This document shows, piece after piece, positions 16,339 through 24,744 of a DNA stretch of 64,000 bases. Both the position numbers and the translations under genes were made by a program. The number at the start of each line of letters is the position of its first letter. Positions within the stretch are counted from its first letter, which is position 1. The notes under the pieces are model-generated. The model was not told where the DNA came from. It saw only the letters and a program-made list of their open reading frames with translations, and searched no databases. Origin of the DNA: Gammaproteobacteria bacterium (GTDB lineage: Bacteria > Pseudomonadota > Gammaproteobacteria > 21-64-14); assembly GCA_027013145.1 (NCBI GenBank), contig JALUXX010000016.1:86983-150982 (forward strand), read 5' to 3'.

Positions 16339-17163
16339 CTATACTCCCAAGGTGGCTTGGGTTCCGTCGCGGGGCCGGTTCGGCTGTATCGGTGGCGCTG
16401 TCTTGCGCACCAACGTGGTTATCCCCACTCGGTGAACGCCGGTCGGCGGGGTTCCAAACGGCGCGGCCAGCCGGATTGCCCGGCGCTCGACGTCGGCCAG
16501 GGCCGCCGATGCGCAGGCGAAGCTCCGGATATGCCGCACCAGGCCGTGGGCGCTCACGGTGATGAAGGCATGGCACGGACCAACGGGCAGCGGGACGAAA
16601 TGCCCATCGCCGTGGATACCGGTCCCTTCCTCTTCGGACCCTATGCGCCTGACGGCATGCGCGACGCGCACTGCAACACGGCGGCGGTAGGCGCTCACCT
16701 CCGGGTCGTAGGCTCCGGGCGTTGCGTCGGGGTCCCAGTTCTCGATTTCTACGGTGTGTACCCCACTGGGGGGCGACCCGAATGGCGCCGCGTAGCGGAT
16801 GGCCTGCCGTTCCACCTCGGCCATTGCCTTGGAAGAGCAGCCGAACGTTCGGATCCGTTCGATCGCGCCCTGACCGTTAATGGTAATGGTGGCGTCGCAC
16901 ACACCGACCGGTAGCGGTACGGGGTGTCCGAACCGGCTGATTTCTGCCTGTTCTTTGGCGACGCGGATGTCCCGGTTGGCGCGGGCGACCAGGACGGTGA
17001 CTTTGTTCCGATAGGCCAGAACGGCGCGTTGGTATTGCCAAGCGGTCTGCTGAGATGGAGACCCTTGATTTGCCGATCCCGATATTGCGGCGCCCGGGTA
17101 GTTGTTCACGGTCGTGCAGCCCGAAAAGAGGAGGGGACACAAGGCAAGGTAACGGATGTTCAT
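16339..17163 (-). CDS. Lipoprotein with two tandem TonB_C-like repeats
   Basis: A 274-residue predicted lipoprotein; the start at 17163 gives a signal peptide with lipobox LLFSGC (acylated Cys16) and a GGAGGTG ribosome site. After a linker come two homologous domains, about residues 47-145 and 155-255. Each has the order AYR-RV-V, PLPVG-C, I(T/R)-F-C, A-VER-AIR-AAPFG-PP-GVH. Each repeat has a Cys pair (VGVC/TFGC and VGPC/SFAC) that could form a disulfide. The fold resembles TonB/TolA C-terminal domains, but there is no membrane helix or proline spacer. Stand-alone gene; function unknown, probably an envelope-associated interaction domain protein. Confidence 0.75.
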   Translation of the reverse strand: MNIRYLALCPLLFSGCTTVNNYPGAAISGSANQGSPSQQTAWQYQRAVLAYRNKVTVLVARANRDIRVAKEQAEISRFGHPVPLPVGVCDATITINGQGAIERIRTFGCSSKAMAEVERQAIRYAAPFGSPPSGVHTVEIENWDPDATPGAYDPEVSAYRRRVAVRVAHAVRRIGSEEEGTGIHGDGHFVPLPVGPCHAFITVSAHGLVRHIRSFACASAALADVERRAIRLAAPFGTPPTGVHRVGITTLVRKTAPPIQPNRPRDGTQATLGV

Positions 17164-17555
17164 GAATCCACCTCCGCGCCGCTCGTGCCGGCGGTGTGCG
17201 GGTCGATACCGCTGTGCCGCCGGCATCCGCTGGAGATAGCGTCCTGCGTGCGGTGCGACTTTAACCGCCCTGCCGTTAGGTATATGACCTATCGAGCACT
17301 ACGCGTTTGCTGTATAGAGCCTTTGCGGAGCTACTGCTTCCCGGCACGCCGGGCGGCGGCGCGGTTGAAACACAAGGCGAAACATGCTTCGCCGGAGCCC
17401 AGGATCACTGCCTGGCAGGACCACCTCTCGGTGACCGCCTGGGGTGGCTCGCTACGCTAGTGCCACCGTGACCACTCTCAGGAGTTTCTGGCTGTCGCGT
17501 GAGCGTCGCAAAGGCAGGGTGGTTGTCGATGGCTTATTGTAACGCGTTGTTTTAA
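17164..17555. other. Intergenic region, lipoprotein leader to tRNA 3' flank
   Basis: 392 bp without a gene. It holds the lipoprotein leader on the minus strand and several short hairpins, such as CCGGC-AC-GCCGG at 17341 and GGCGAA/TTCGCC at 17376-17393. The tRNA side is AT-richer (17535-17555). No integrase or duplicated tRNA end was seen, so there is no support for an attachment site. Confidence 0.5.
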
Positions 17556-17631
<76 letters not shown>

Positions 17632-17698
17632 GGTATGCGGATTCCGGATCGCCGCCGTGGCGGCGCGGCGTAGTTTAGCATCGCCCGGGCGCGCGGGG

Positions 17699-18484
17699 CT
17701 AGCGGCGGCGGCGCTGCAGCAGCTTGCGCTCCAGCTCCGCGACGAAGCGCGCCAGGGCCTTGTGCTGGGCAGGGGTGAGGCCCAGGAAGCGCCCGCCGAT
17801 GCGGACCTTGCGGCGGGCCTCGTCGAAGCGCACGAAGCAGACCTCGAGTGCGCTGCGCAGGGGCGGGGCGTTGGGGATCTGGACGACGCAGGTCGGTACG
17901 GTGTCGCCGCGCTTGAGCGCGGTCTCCGGCAGGTAGGCGCCCACACCGCCGACGGAGAGGTCGTGCAGGGCGCCGTCGAACGCCTCGTCCGGGGTGCGCT
18001 CGAGGTGGACCGGGATGACCAGTGCGGCGCCGATCTCGACGCGGAAGTGGGTACGGCGCTGGCGGTAGTAGAGCGTGTCCGGAACCGGTATCTGGTAGTA
18101 CGCGATGCCGGCGGTGCCGCCGACCTCGCGGACGTCCCCGGGGAAGCGGACCTCGATGCCGTGCAGTCGGGCCCGGACCCGAAGCCGGCGCGTCTCGATG
18201 AGGCGCTCGTGTCCGCGCCGGGGGCTGAGTTCGTCGAGCAGCAGGTAACCCCGCTCTGGGTCCACGTCGAGCACCGCGCTGGTATAGAGTGCGGATTCTC
18301 CGTCGACGGCGACCGACAGCAGGGCGTGGCCGTCCTTCAGGCCTCGCAGAAGCCCGACGATGCGCGCCGGGTCGGTGATCCGCTCCTCGGCGCCGAACGC
18401 CTCTGGGGTCGCGTTCCCTTCCATCGGTTCAGGCGGGCGCGTCGTCCGCGTCGGGGCGGGCGGCGGATGCCTCGGTTGTGCCAT
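17699..18484 (-). CDS. flgZ: FlgZ/YcgR-type PilZ cyclic-di-GMP flagellar brake
   Basis: A 261-residue protein with an N-terminal YcgR-like beta-barrel domain (about residues 40-125) and a C-terminal PilZ domain (about 135-250). The PilZ binding motifs are intact: RRTHFR, and DLSVGG in the following strand. YcgR/FlgZ proteins bind cyclic-di-GMP and slow or bias the flagellar motor. It is the last gene of the minus-strand chemoreceptor-flgA-flgM-flgN operon, the same place as flgZ in Pseudomonas. ATG 18484 is chosen for the AGGGAGAG ribosome site; ATG 18424 lacks one. Confidence 0.88.
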   Translation of the reverse strand: MAQPRHPPPAPTRTTRPPEPMEGNATPEAFGAEERITDPARIVGLLRGLKDGHALLSVAVDGESALYTSAVLDVDPERGYLLLDELSPRRGHERLIETRRLRVRARLHGIEVRFPGDVREVGGTAGIAYYQIPVPDTLYYRQRRTHFRVEIGAALVIPVHLERTPDEAFDGALHDLSVGGVGAYLPETALKRGDTVPTCVVQIPNAPPLRSALEVCFVRFDEARRKVRIGGRFLGLTPAQHKALARFVAELERKLLQRRRR

Positions 18485-18528
18485 CGCGGTGGGCTCTCCC
18501 TGGCCCGCTGTACATCCCGGTCGGGGTC

Positions 18529-19011
18529 CTATGCCTTGGCGATGGTGCGCCGGTTGGGAAAGCCGCTCGTCTTGCCCTTCGGGCCGTATCCGCCGGCGTC
18601 CGGGAGTTGGCCGCGCAGGATCTCGAGGGCCTGCTGGATGCGGGCGCGGCTGACCTCGAGAATCCCGCCGTTGCGGCGATTGCCGTGGCGGCAGCGACGG
18701 ACCTCCTCGAGCAACTGTTCCCACCGGCGGGCGAGGGCGCCGTCGGGATCGTGATCGCGGAGGAAGGCGGTCATGCCCGCCTGGTCGGGCGCATACCCGC
18801 CCGCGGCGAGCAGCCGCAGTCGCGCGCGCTCGCGCCTCTCCAGCGCTTCGAGCTCGCTGGCTTTGCCGGCGGCGAGTGCCTCCACCGATTCGGAGTCGAG
18901 ACGCGTGAGGGCCTCGTGCTCCTCCTGGAGCAGGTCGTTGAGCCGACGGGTGCCGGTGAGCTGCTCGTCGAGCAGGCCCCGGAGGTCCTCCCGAAGGCGC
19001 TCGGCGCTCAT
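18529..19011 (-). CDS. flgN: FlgN flagellar export chaperone
   Basis: A 160-residue, largely helical cytoplasmic protein resembling FlgN, the chaperone that holds hook-filament junction proteins FlgK and FlgL for export. The heptad-rich N-terminal half and the C-terminal basic tail (GPKGKTSGFPNRRTIAKA) are typical of FlgN. Its ATG overlaps the flgM stop by 4 nt. Both clients (flgK, flgL) are encoded in this window. Confidence 0.85.
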   Translation of the reverse strand: MSAERLREDLRGLLDEQLTGTRRLNDLLQEEHEALTRLDSESVEALAAGKASELEALERRERARLRLLAAGGYAPDQAGMTAFLRDHDPDGALARRWEQLLEEVRRCRHGNRRNGGILEVSRARIQQALEILRGQLPDAGGYGPKGKTSGFPNRRTIAKA

Positions 19012-19346
19012 CGGCCTGCGGGCGGCAGACGCTGCTCGATCTGCACGAGTTTGTGGGCGATCCGGTGGCTATCGGTCACGAACCGGCCCTGATCGAGGGT
19101 CTGTCGGACCGCCGCGACCCGTTGCGTGTCGACCACTGGAATCCCGGCGAGCTGGGCCTCGAGCGCCTGGAGACGTGCGGCGGTCCCGGTCACGTGGAGC
19201 TGGTCGGCCGAGTTCGGTCCACCGGCGCCGGGCGCGCCCGCCTTCGAGGGGTTCGCGGCGTCCGCGCCCGGGCGCGACACCGTGCGGCCTTCACCGGCCA
19301 GCCCCGAAATGAGATGAGTCAAATTGTTGGCGTCTTTGATTTCCAT
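19008..19346 (-). CDS. flgM: FlgM anti-sigma28 factor
   Basis: A 112-residue protein. The C-terminal half (about 50-108, VDTQRVAAVRQTLDQGRFVT, then HKLVQIEQRLP) matches the FliA-binding region of FlgM, which blocks sigma28 until the hook is complete and FlgM is secreted. The N-terminus (MEIKDANNLTHLI) fits a secreted start. ATG 19346 is preferred over 19352 because the GGGG ribosome-like stretch is 8 nt away. A sigma28-type promoter lies 44 nt upstream, giving the known feedback loop. Confidence 0.88.
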   Translation of the reverse strand: MEIKDANNLTHLISGLAGEGRTVSRPGADAANPSKAGAPGAGGPNSADQLHVTGTAARLQALEAQLAGIPVVDTQRVAAVRQTLDQGRFVTDSHRIAHKLVQIEQRLPPAGR

Positions 19347-19389
19347 GCGCATAACCCCGGCTATGGCTTGGCACTTTTTGCTGCTGACT

Positions 19390-19416
19390 GTGGCGGCGGG
19401 GCTTGCATGAACTTTA
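19390..19416 (-). promoter_or_regulatory. Sigma28 (FliA) promoter of flgM
   Basis: On the minus strand: TAAAGTTC, 11 nt, GCCGCCAC. The -35 element matches the FliA consensus in 7 of 8 positions, and the GCCG core of the -10 is present at the correct spacing. It lies in the flgA-flgM gap and points at flgM. Confidence 0.65.
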
Positions 19417-19496
19417 GCGGTGCATCGATCAGTAGTTTGTATTTATCGATCAGTCCCTTCGATCGCGGTGTCCGCGGGCCCGGGCGCTGGAGCGCC

Positions 19497-20204
19497 TTAC
19501 ATCGGCACCCGCACGACACCCGGCCGGACCACGATCCCATCGATGACCCGCCCGGAGGCGAGGTTGCGGACCTTGACCGCGGCCCCGGCCGCGCCGTCGC
19601 CCAGGGCGAGGCCGCTCACCCGCACCTGGAGGCCCCCGGTCTCGGCCAACAGCACGACCTGCTGGCCACGGTGCACGAGGGCGGGGGAGGCGAGCATCTG
19701 CGGGGACAGGGCCATGCCGGCCGGGACCAGGCGCAGCAGGAGCTTGCCCCGCGCCGAACGGATCGAAGTGAGATAGCCGTACGGCAGTTGTTCGACGTCC
19801 CGTCGGGCGAGGCGCAGGTCCGCCTTGCGCAGGTGCGTGCCGCGGGCGAGCGGCCGTGCGGCCACCAGGACCTTCCGGTACAGCACCACGCGCGCCGGTA
19901 CGTAGAGGGTCCATGGTTTCGGCGCGGCGCAGCGCACCCCTACCGTGGTGTTGCCCACGGCGCGGCTGCCCGGTGACAGGAAGGTATGCAGCGGTGCACT
20001 GCAGCGTGTCAGGCGCAGGCGCGGGTCGAGTGCGTCGACATGGACCCGAAGATCGGCCGGCTTCACGTCGGAGTGCCGGGCGCGGAGGAAGGCGCCCGCC
20101 GCCGCGCGGATGGCGCCGAGGTCCTGGATCGGTCCGGCCGACGCGGTCCCCACCGCGGGCAGCAGGAGCATGGCTGTGAGGGCGGCGGCCGCGAGCGGTT
20201 TCAC
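19497..20204 (-). CDS. flgA: FlgA P-ring assembly chaperone
   Basis: A 235-residue periplasmic protein needed to build the P ring from FlgI. A signal peptide (residues 1-21, [19 protein letters not shown]) is followed by a SAF-type domain and the C-terminal ChapFlgA region ([19 protein letters not shown], ending [15 protein letters not shown]). It begins with GTG at 20204, overlapping the chemoreceptor stop by 4 nt (GTGA) with GGAGGGG upstream. FlgI, its client, is encoded at 29236. Confidence 0.9.
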   Translation of the reverse strand: MKPLAAAALTAMLLLPAVGTASAGPIQDLGAIRAAAGAFLRARHSDVKPADLRVHVDALDPRLRLTRCSAPLHTFLSPGSRAVGNTTVGVRCAAPKPWTLYVPARVVLYRKVLVAARPLARGTHLRKADLRLARRDVEQLPYGYLTSIRSARGKLLLRLVPAGMALSPQMLASPALVHRGQQVVLLAETGGLQVRVSGLALGDGAAGAAVKVRNLASGRVIDGIVVRPGVVRVPM

Positions 20205-21565
20205 GAGGCGTCCCCTCCGGCTTCGCGGCGCAGCAGCTCGTGGATACCCGCGAACACCGCGTCGAGCGCGGCATCGATTTCCGCCACCCGGCCGCGGGCG
20301 TCCTCGACCTGCCCGGCGGCGAGGAGGGAGGCGACCTCCACGCCGAGATCGTGGAGTTGTCGATGCGCGCTGTTCAGGGAGTCGAAGGCGGGGTGCGAGC
20401 CGAAGCGCCGGCGTCCGCGTCCCGCGAGCCACTTGCCGAGGCGGCACTCCCGATGCCCCTTGACCGCGGCCTCGTCTAGGGCCTCGCCGCGCTCCAGCGC
20501 CTGGTCGAGCGCGAGCTTCCACATCAGGTGACCGCCCTTGACGCCGCACAGGAGCACGCGGTCGTCCTCCCAGTCGGCGAAGGTGTTGAGCTGGCGCGCA
20601 CTGGCGGCGGCAACCACCTGCGCGTGCTGGGCGAGCACCCCGACGCGCCGGCTCTCCTCCTCGAGGCCCCCGGTGATGGTGCCGAGGGTGCTGGCCATCT
20701 CGCGCGAGACCTTCTGCTGTTCGCCCGCCGCGACCGCGATCTGGTGGGAGCGCTCGGTGACGTCGTTGACGACGCTGTGGATATCGGAGAGTGCCACGAC
20801 GACCGTCTCCAGGCTATCGTTGCTCTTGCTCAGGCGCTCGAGGCCGGTTTCGACCGAGCCGGTGGCGTTCTCGGAGAGTTCGTTCATGGTCGCCGTGACC
20901 GACTCGATCTCGGTGGTGGCCTGCGCCGTCTTGTCCGCGAGCTGCTTGACCTCGTCTGCCACCACGGCGAAACCGCGGCCGGCCTCGCCGGCGCGCGCCG
21001 CCTCGATGGCGGCGTTGAGCGCGAGCAGGTTGGTCTGGTGCGCGATGTCCTTGACGATCGAGGTGAGCTTGTCGATCTGCCGGGTGAACTGCGTGAACTG
21101 CTCCATGCTCTGCGCCATCGTCCGGATCGCGCCCTCCAGGAGGTCGAGTTCCCCGACCAGACCCGAGGCGCAGACGTTGCCCTCGTCGACCTTCTTCGAG
21201 CCCTCGCCGGCGCGCTCGGCGGTCTGGGCGGCGTGGCGCGAGATCTCGTCGGCGGCGGCGGCCATCTCCTCGACCGCCGCGGCCACGCCGGTCACCTGAT
21301 CCTTCAGTTCGCCCAGGCCCCGGTTGAAGGTGCCGGTTCCCTCCATCAGCCCGGTCGTCTGCTCGAGCAGTTCGACCCCCTCGCGAGCCACCTGGAAGAG
21401 GCGCTCGTGCCACCGGTGCAGGGTCTCGGTCACCGGGGCCAGGGCGGCGCCGGCGCCGGCGTGGCGGCGCTGCTCGCGCAGCAATCGCTCGGTGTCGGCG
21501 GCGACGGCGGCCTCGAGTACTTCGAGGGCGTGTCGGGTGATGAGCACGGGTTTGGTCACGGTCAT
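20201..21565 (-). CDS. Soluble methyl-accepting chemoreceptor with C-terminal CZB domain
   Basis: A 454-residue chemoreceptor with no membrane helices. The signalling hairpin is clear (about 170-215, [20 protein letters not shown] followed by [20 protein letters not shown]), flanked by methylation helices. Residues from about 340 form a chemoreceptor zinc-binding domain with the diagnostic [12 protein letters not shown], an upstream His (GGHLMWKL) and a downstream His pair (AHRQLHDLG). CZB domains bind zinc and sense hypochlorite or zinc in other bacteria. It is the first gene of the flgA-M-N-Z operon, overlapping flgA, an unusual place for a receptor. A sigma28-like promoter precedes it. Confidence 0.9.
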   Translation of the reverse strand: MTVTKPVLITRHALEVLEAAVAADTERLLREQRRHAGAGAALAPVTETLHRWHERLFQVAREGVELLEQTTGLMEGTGTFNRGLGELKDQVTGVAAAVEEMAAAADEISRHAAQTAERAGEGSKKVDEGNVCASGLVGELDLLEGAIRTMAQSMEQFTQFTRQIDKLTSIVKDIAHQTNLLALNAAIEAARAGEAGRGFAVVADEVKQLADKTAQATTEIESVTATMNELSENATGSVETGLERLSKSNDSLETVVVALSDIHSVVNDVTERSHQIAVAAGEQQKVSREMASTLGTITGGLEEESRRVGVLAQHAQVVAAASARQLNTFADWEDDRVLLCGVKGGHLMWKLALDQALERGEALDEAAVKGHRECRLGKWLAGRGRRRFGSHPAFDSLNSAHRQLHDLGVEVASLLAAGQVEDARGRVAEIDAALDAVFAGIHELLRREAGGDAS

Positions 21566-21619
21566 TCCTCGGGACGGTGCGTCCGGCCCCCGGGACGCGT
21601 GCAGGAGGGCCCGACGGGG

Positions 21620-21647
21620 TCATCGGCAGGTCGCGGACGCACCTTGA
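21620..21647 (-). promoter_or_regulatory. Sigma28-like promoter of the chemoreceptor operon
   Basis: On the minus strand: TCAAGGTG, 12 nt, GCCGATGA. The -10 differs from GCCGATAA at one base, and TCAAG is the Pseudomonas-type -35 core. Spacing is one base longer than in the other three FliA sites here. It starts 55 nt upstream of the receptor ATG. Confidence 0.55.
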
Positions 21648-21691
21648 GCCGCATGCGAAAAATGCAAGTCGCGTGCCGGATACCGGCACGG

Positions 21692-21718
21692 TCAAGAAAT
21701 CGGCCCGCGCGCCGCTAT
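21692..21718 (+). promoter_or_regulatory. Sigma28-like promoter of cheV
   Basis: TCAAGAAA, 11 nt, GCCGCTAT, ending 27 nt before the cheV ATG. It has the same spacing as the flagellin and flgM sites and is divergent from the chemoreceptor promoter. Confidence 0.5.
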
Positions 21719-21745
21719 GGGGACGGACCTGAACCGGAGCGCGCA

Positions 21746-22708
21746 ATGGCCGGACTACTCGACAGCGTCGACCAACGGACCCGATTGGCCGGCCACAACC
21801 GGCTCGAATTGCTCCTCTTCCGCCTCGGCGGTGCGCAACGGTTCGGGATCAACGTCTTCAAGGTTCAGGAAGTCCTTCCCTGTCCGCCGCTCACCCGCCT
21901 TCCGCACTCGCACCGTGCGGTCTGCGGGCTTGCGCACGTGCGCGGGCGCACCCTTCCGGTCCTCGACCTGTCGCTGGCGATCGGCGGCCGGGCGGTACCC
22001 GATCCCGGTGCGGGATTCGTAATCATCACCGAATACAACTGCTCGATACAGGGTTTCCTGGTGAGCATGGTCGACCGCATCGTCAATCTCCATTGGGAGG
22101 CGGTCCGTCCCCCGCCCAAGGGTGCGGGGCAGGGCAGCTACCTCACCGCCGTGACCGAAGTCGACCGGGACCTGGTCGAGATCATCGACGTCGAGCGGGT
22201 TCTGACCGAAGTGGTCGGGCAGGAGCCGGCGCTCTCGCCGGGGATGGCGCGTGCAACCGAGGTCGCGGCGGAGGATCGTGCCCATGTCGTCGTCGTCGAC
22301 GACTCCGCTGTGGCCCGCAACCAGATCCGGCGCACGCTCGAACAGGTCGGTGTCGAGTGCACCCTGGCGGAGAACGGCCGGCTGGCCCTGGAGCTGCTGC
22401 GGGGGTGGGCCGAGGTGCAGGACCCACGCCTTGCGCGTACGGCGCTGGTGATCTCGGACATCGAGATGCCCGAAATGGACGGCTACACCCTGACCACCGA
22501 GCTGCGTCGCGACGCGCGCCTGAACGGTCTCTACATCCTGCTGCACACGTCACTGAGCGGCGTGTTCAACGGGGCCATGGTCGAGAAGGTCGGTGCCGAC
22601 CAGTTCCTGGCCAAGTTCCGGCCCGACGAGCTGGCCCAGGCGGTGCTCGCCCGGGTCGACGCCCTCAACACGCCGGACGCGGCGACGGCGTCGGATCCGG
22701 CGGCCTGA
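21746..22708 (+). CDS. cheV: CheV chemotaxis coupling protein
   Basis: A 320-residue CheW-receiver hybrid. Residues 15-160 form the CheW coupling domain (GINVFKVQEVL, HVRGRTLPVLDLS). Residues 180-305 form a receiver with VVVVDDSAVARNQ, the phospho-acceptor Asp in VISDIEMPEMDGY and Lys in FLAKFRPDEL. It links receptors to CheA and adapts the signal by phosphorylation. It stands before cheR, as in Pseudomonas. The ATG has GGAG 6 nt upstream. Confidence 0.92.
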   Translation: MAGLLDSVDQRTRLAGHNRLELLLFRLGGAQRFGINVFKVQEVLPCPPLTRLPHSHRAVCGLAHVRGRTLPVLDLSLAIGGRAVPDPGAGFVIITEYNCSIQGFLVSMVDRIVNLHWEAVRPPPKGAGQGSYLTAVTEVDRDLVEIIDVERVLTEVVGQEPALSPGMARATEVAAEDRAHVVVVDDSAVARNQIRRTLEQVGVECTLAENGRLALELLRGWAEVQDPRLARTALVISDIEMPEMDGYTLTTELRRDARLNGLYILLHTSLSGVFNGAMVEKVGADQFLAKFRPDELAQAVLARVDALNTPDAATASDPAA

Positions 22709-22867
22709 CCGGACCGCCGGTGCGTGCCTCCACGCCGGCGCGCCCCCCAGCGACTCGACCCGACTCGGGATTCCTTCCTCCGCCACGAACCCGCCGCGCC
22801 GTGCGGGCATCGGGAACTCGCGCGCGGTCTGTACTAATATGACGGGCTCCGGATCCGGGGGTGGCGC

Positions 22868-23719
22868 GTGTCCGCTGGCGCGATGAGCGAGGAAGACTAC
22901 AGGGGGTTCCAGGCGTTTCTCGCCGAGTCCTGTGGCATCGTGCTCGGGGAGCAGAAGCAATATCTCCTGAGCACGCGCCTGCGGCCGGTGCTGGAGGAAT
23001 ACGGCTACGCCTCGTTGCGCGAGCTGCTGGAGCACCTGCGCAAGGGGGTCGGCCTGGGCCTGCGCGAGCGGGTCGTGGACGCGATGACCACCAACGAGAC
23101 CTACTGGTTTCGCGACGGGCATCCCTTCGAACTCCTCGCGACCGCCGTACTGCCGGAACTCGAACGGCGCCGCTGCCCCATGCCGCGCATCTGGTCGGCG
23201 GCCTGCTCCTCGGGACAGGAGCCCTACTCGATCAGCATCGTGGTCGAGGACTACCTGCGTGCGCGCCCGCACGCCTTCCCCGGCGGCGTACAGGTCGTGG
23301 GTACGGATATCTCGCCGACGATGTTGAAGAAGGCGCGGGCGGGCCTCTACTACGAGGCCGAGATCCAGCGGGGTCTGCCGGCGCCGGCGCGGGAGCGCTA
23401 TTTCCGGCGCCAGCGCGACTGTTGGGAAGTCGCTCCCGAGATCCGCGCCCGGGTGCGTTTTCTGGACCTCAATCTGCTCAAACCCTACGCGTTGCTCGGG
23501 CGGTTCGACATGATCTTCTGTCGTAACGTCCTGATCTATTTTTCCTCCGAGTCGCGGCGCGACATCCTCGGGCGCATGGCGCGCATCCTCAATCCGGGCG
23601 GCTACCTCGTACTCGGGGCCTCCGAGTCCCTGTCCGGCCATACCGACGAGTTCCAGATGGTCCGTGCCGGAGGCGGGATCCTCTACCGCCTGCGCGAGTC
23701 CTTCGCCCCGCGGCGCTGA
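22868..23719 (+). CDS. cheR: CheR chemoreceptor glutamate methyltransferase
   Basis: A 283-residue SAM-dependent enzyme that methylates receptor glutamates. It has an N-terminal helical CheR domain (about 8-75) and a Rossmann methyltransferase domain with the SAM motif IWSAACSSGQEPYSI, GTDISPTMLKKAR and the closing DMIFCRNVLIYF. GTG at 22868 is given because GGGGGTGG lies just upstream; ATG 22883 (MSEEDY) is equally conceivable. The chemoreceptor at 20201 is a natural substrate. The 159-bp gap before it has an AT-rich TACTAATAT that may be a -10 element. Confidence 0.92.
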   Translation: MSAGAMSEEDYRGFQAFLAESCGIVLGEQKQYLLSTRLRPVLEEYGYASLRELLEHLRKGVGLGLRERVVDAMTTNETYWFRDGHPFELLATAVLPELERRRCPMPRIWSAACSSGQEPYSISIVVEDYLRARPHAFPGGVQVVGTDISPTMLKKARAGLYYEAEIQRGLPAPARERYFRRQRDCWEVAPEIRARVRFLDLNLLKPYALLGRFDMIFCRNVLIYFSSESRRDILGRMARILNPGGYLVLGASESLSGHTDEFQMVRAGGGILYRLRESFAPRR

Positions 23720-23835
23720 CCCCCCGGGTCCGAGGAGTCCAGACCTTGCCGCCGGCGCGGCGGCGGTTTGCCGCCTGTGCCGTGCGCACGCCGTGCCCCC
23801 CAGACCGACACGCGTTTTTTCAATGCCTTAGACCG

Positions 23836-23852
23836 TTGGCACGGGCATTGCT
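23836..23852 (+). promoter_or_regulatory. Sigma54 (RpoN) promoter of the flgB operon
   Basis: TTGGCACGGGCATTGCT: GG and GC dinucleotides with exact 10-bp spacing, matching the TGGCACG-N4-TTGCW consensus at every defined position. It lies 40 nt upstream of flgB and should drive the rod/hook operon with FleQ or FleR as activator. Confidence 0.9.
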
Positions 23853-23892
23853 TCTGTTTCTGCCGGAAACCACTGCGTGGAGTTCGGCCGCC

Positions 23893-24303
23893 ATGGGATT
23901 CAGCATCGATCAGGTCTTCGGGATCCACGCCGACGCGCTGCTGCTGCGGGCCAAGCGCGCCGAGATCCTCGCCTCCAACCTTGCCAACGCGGACACGCCG
24001 AACTACAAGGCGCGCGACATCGATTTCAAGGCCCTGCTGCGCCAGGCGGTCGACGGCGGATCCGCCACTGGCGCCCTGCCGCTGGCGGTTACCCATGCCG
24101 ACGACATCCGGGGGCCGTCCGCCGGACTCGGCGCCCTGCAGCTCCTCTACCGGGTGCCGCTGCAGCCAGCGCTCGACGGCAACACCGTCAACGCCCAGGT
24201 CGAGGAGGCCGCCTTCGCCGAGAACGCGGTGAAGTACGAGGCGAGCCTGACGTTCCTGAACGGACGCATCCGCGGGATCATGACCGCGCTGAAAGGAAAC
24301 TGA
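23893..24303 (+). CDS. flgB: FlgB proximal rod protein
   Basis: A 136-residue rod protein; the family motif ASNLANADTPNYKARDIDF lies near the N-terminus, and the C-terminal helix (NAVKYEASLTFLNGRIRGI) completes the coiled pair. FlgB is exported without a signal peptide and forms the base of the rod on FliE/FliF. The ATG lies downstream of the RpoN promoter, which rules out the longer frame. It is the first gene of flgBCDEFGHIJKL. Confidence 0.95.
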   Translation: MGFSIDQVFGIHADALLLRAKRAEILASNLANADTPNYKARDIDFKALLRQAVDGGSATGALPLAVTHADDIRGPSAGLGALQLLYRVPLQPALDGNTVNAQVEEAAFAENAVKYEASLTFLNGRIRGIMTALKGN

Positions 24304-24306
24304 GCC

Positions 24307-24717
24307 ATGTCCCTTTTCAACATCTTCGGGGTTGCCGGCTCCGCGATGAGCGCCCAGTCGGTGCGCCTGAACGTGGTCGCCAGCAATCTCGCCAACGCCG
24401 ACAGCGCCGCCAGCAGCACCGATCAGACCTATCGCGCGCGGATCCCGGTGTTCTCCGCGGTGATGACCCGCTTCGGCGACCCGACCGCCGTAGGCGTGCG
24501 CGTCGCGGGTGTCGTACAGAGCGATGCGCCGCTGCGCAGTCGTTATGCGCCGGGAAACCCCCTGGCGGACAAGAACGGCTATATCCATCTGCCCAACGTG
24601 AACGTGATCGAGCAGATGGCGGACATGATCTCCGCCTCGCGGACCTACCAGGACAACGTACAGGTGCTGAACACCTCCAAGCAGTTGTTGTTGAACACGC
24701 TGCGCCTCGGGCAATAA
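24307..24717 (+). CDS. flgC: FlgC proximal rod protein
   Basis: A 136-residue rod subunit following flgB by 3 nt. The N-terminal motif VVASNLANADSAASSTDQTY and the C-terminal helix (MISASRTYQDNVQVLNTSKQ) match FlgC, and the length is normal. It stacks on FlgB in the periplasmic rod and is secreted by the flagellar type III system. Confidence 0.95.
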   Translation: MSLFNIFGVAGSAMSAQSVRLNVVASNLANADSAASSTDQTYRARIPVFSAVMTRFGDPTAVGVRVAGVVQSDAPLRSRYAPGNPLADKNGYIHLPNVNVIEQMADMISASRTYQDNVQVLNTSKQLLLNTLRLGQ

Positions 24718-24744
24718 GGCTTCGGGCGCGCAAGGAGCATCGAT

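Noticed and set aside
19370-19395. TTGGCACTTTTTGCTG resembling a sigma54 promoter near flgM
   Set aside because: Only 8 bp separate GG and GC instead of 10, and it points away from flgM. The FliA motif on the other strand explains flgM better.
20528-21745. Long N-terminal extension of CheV
   Set aside because: It would run antisense through the chemoreceptor gene. The ATG at 21746 has a ribosome site and a FliA-like promoter directly upstream.
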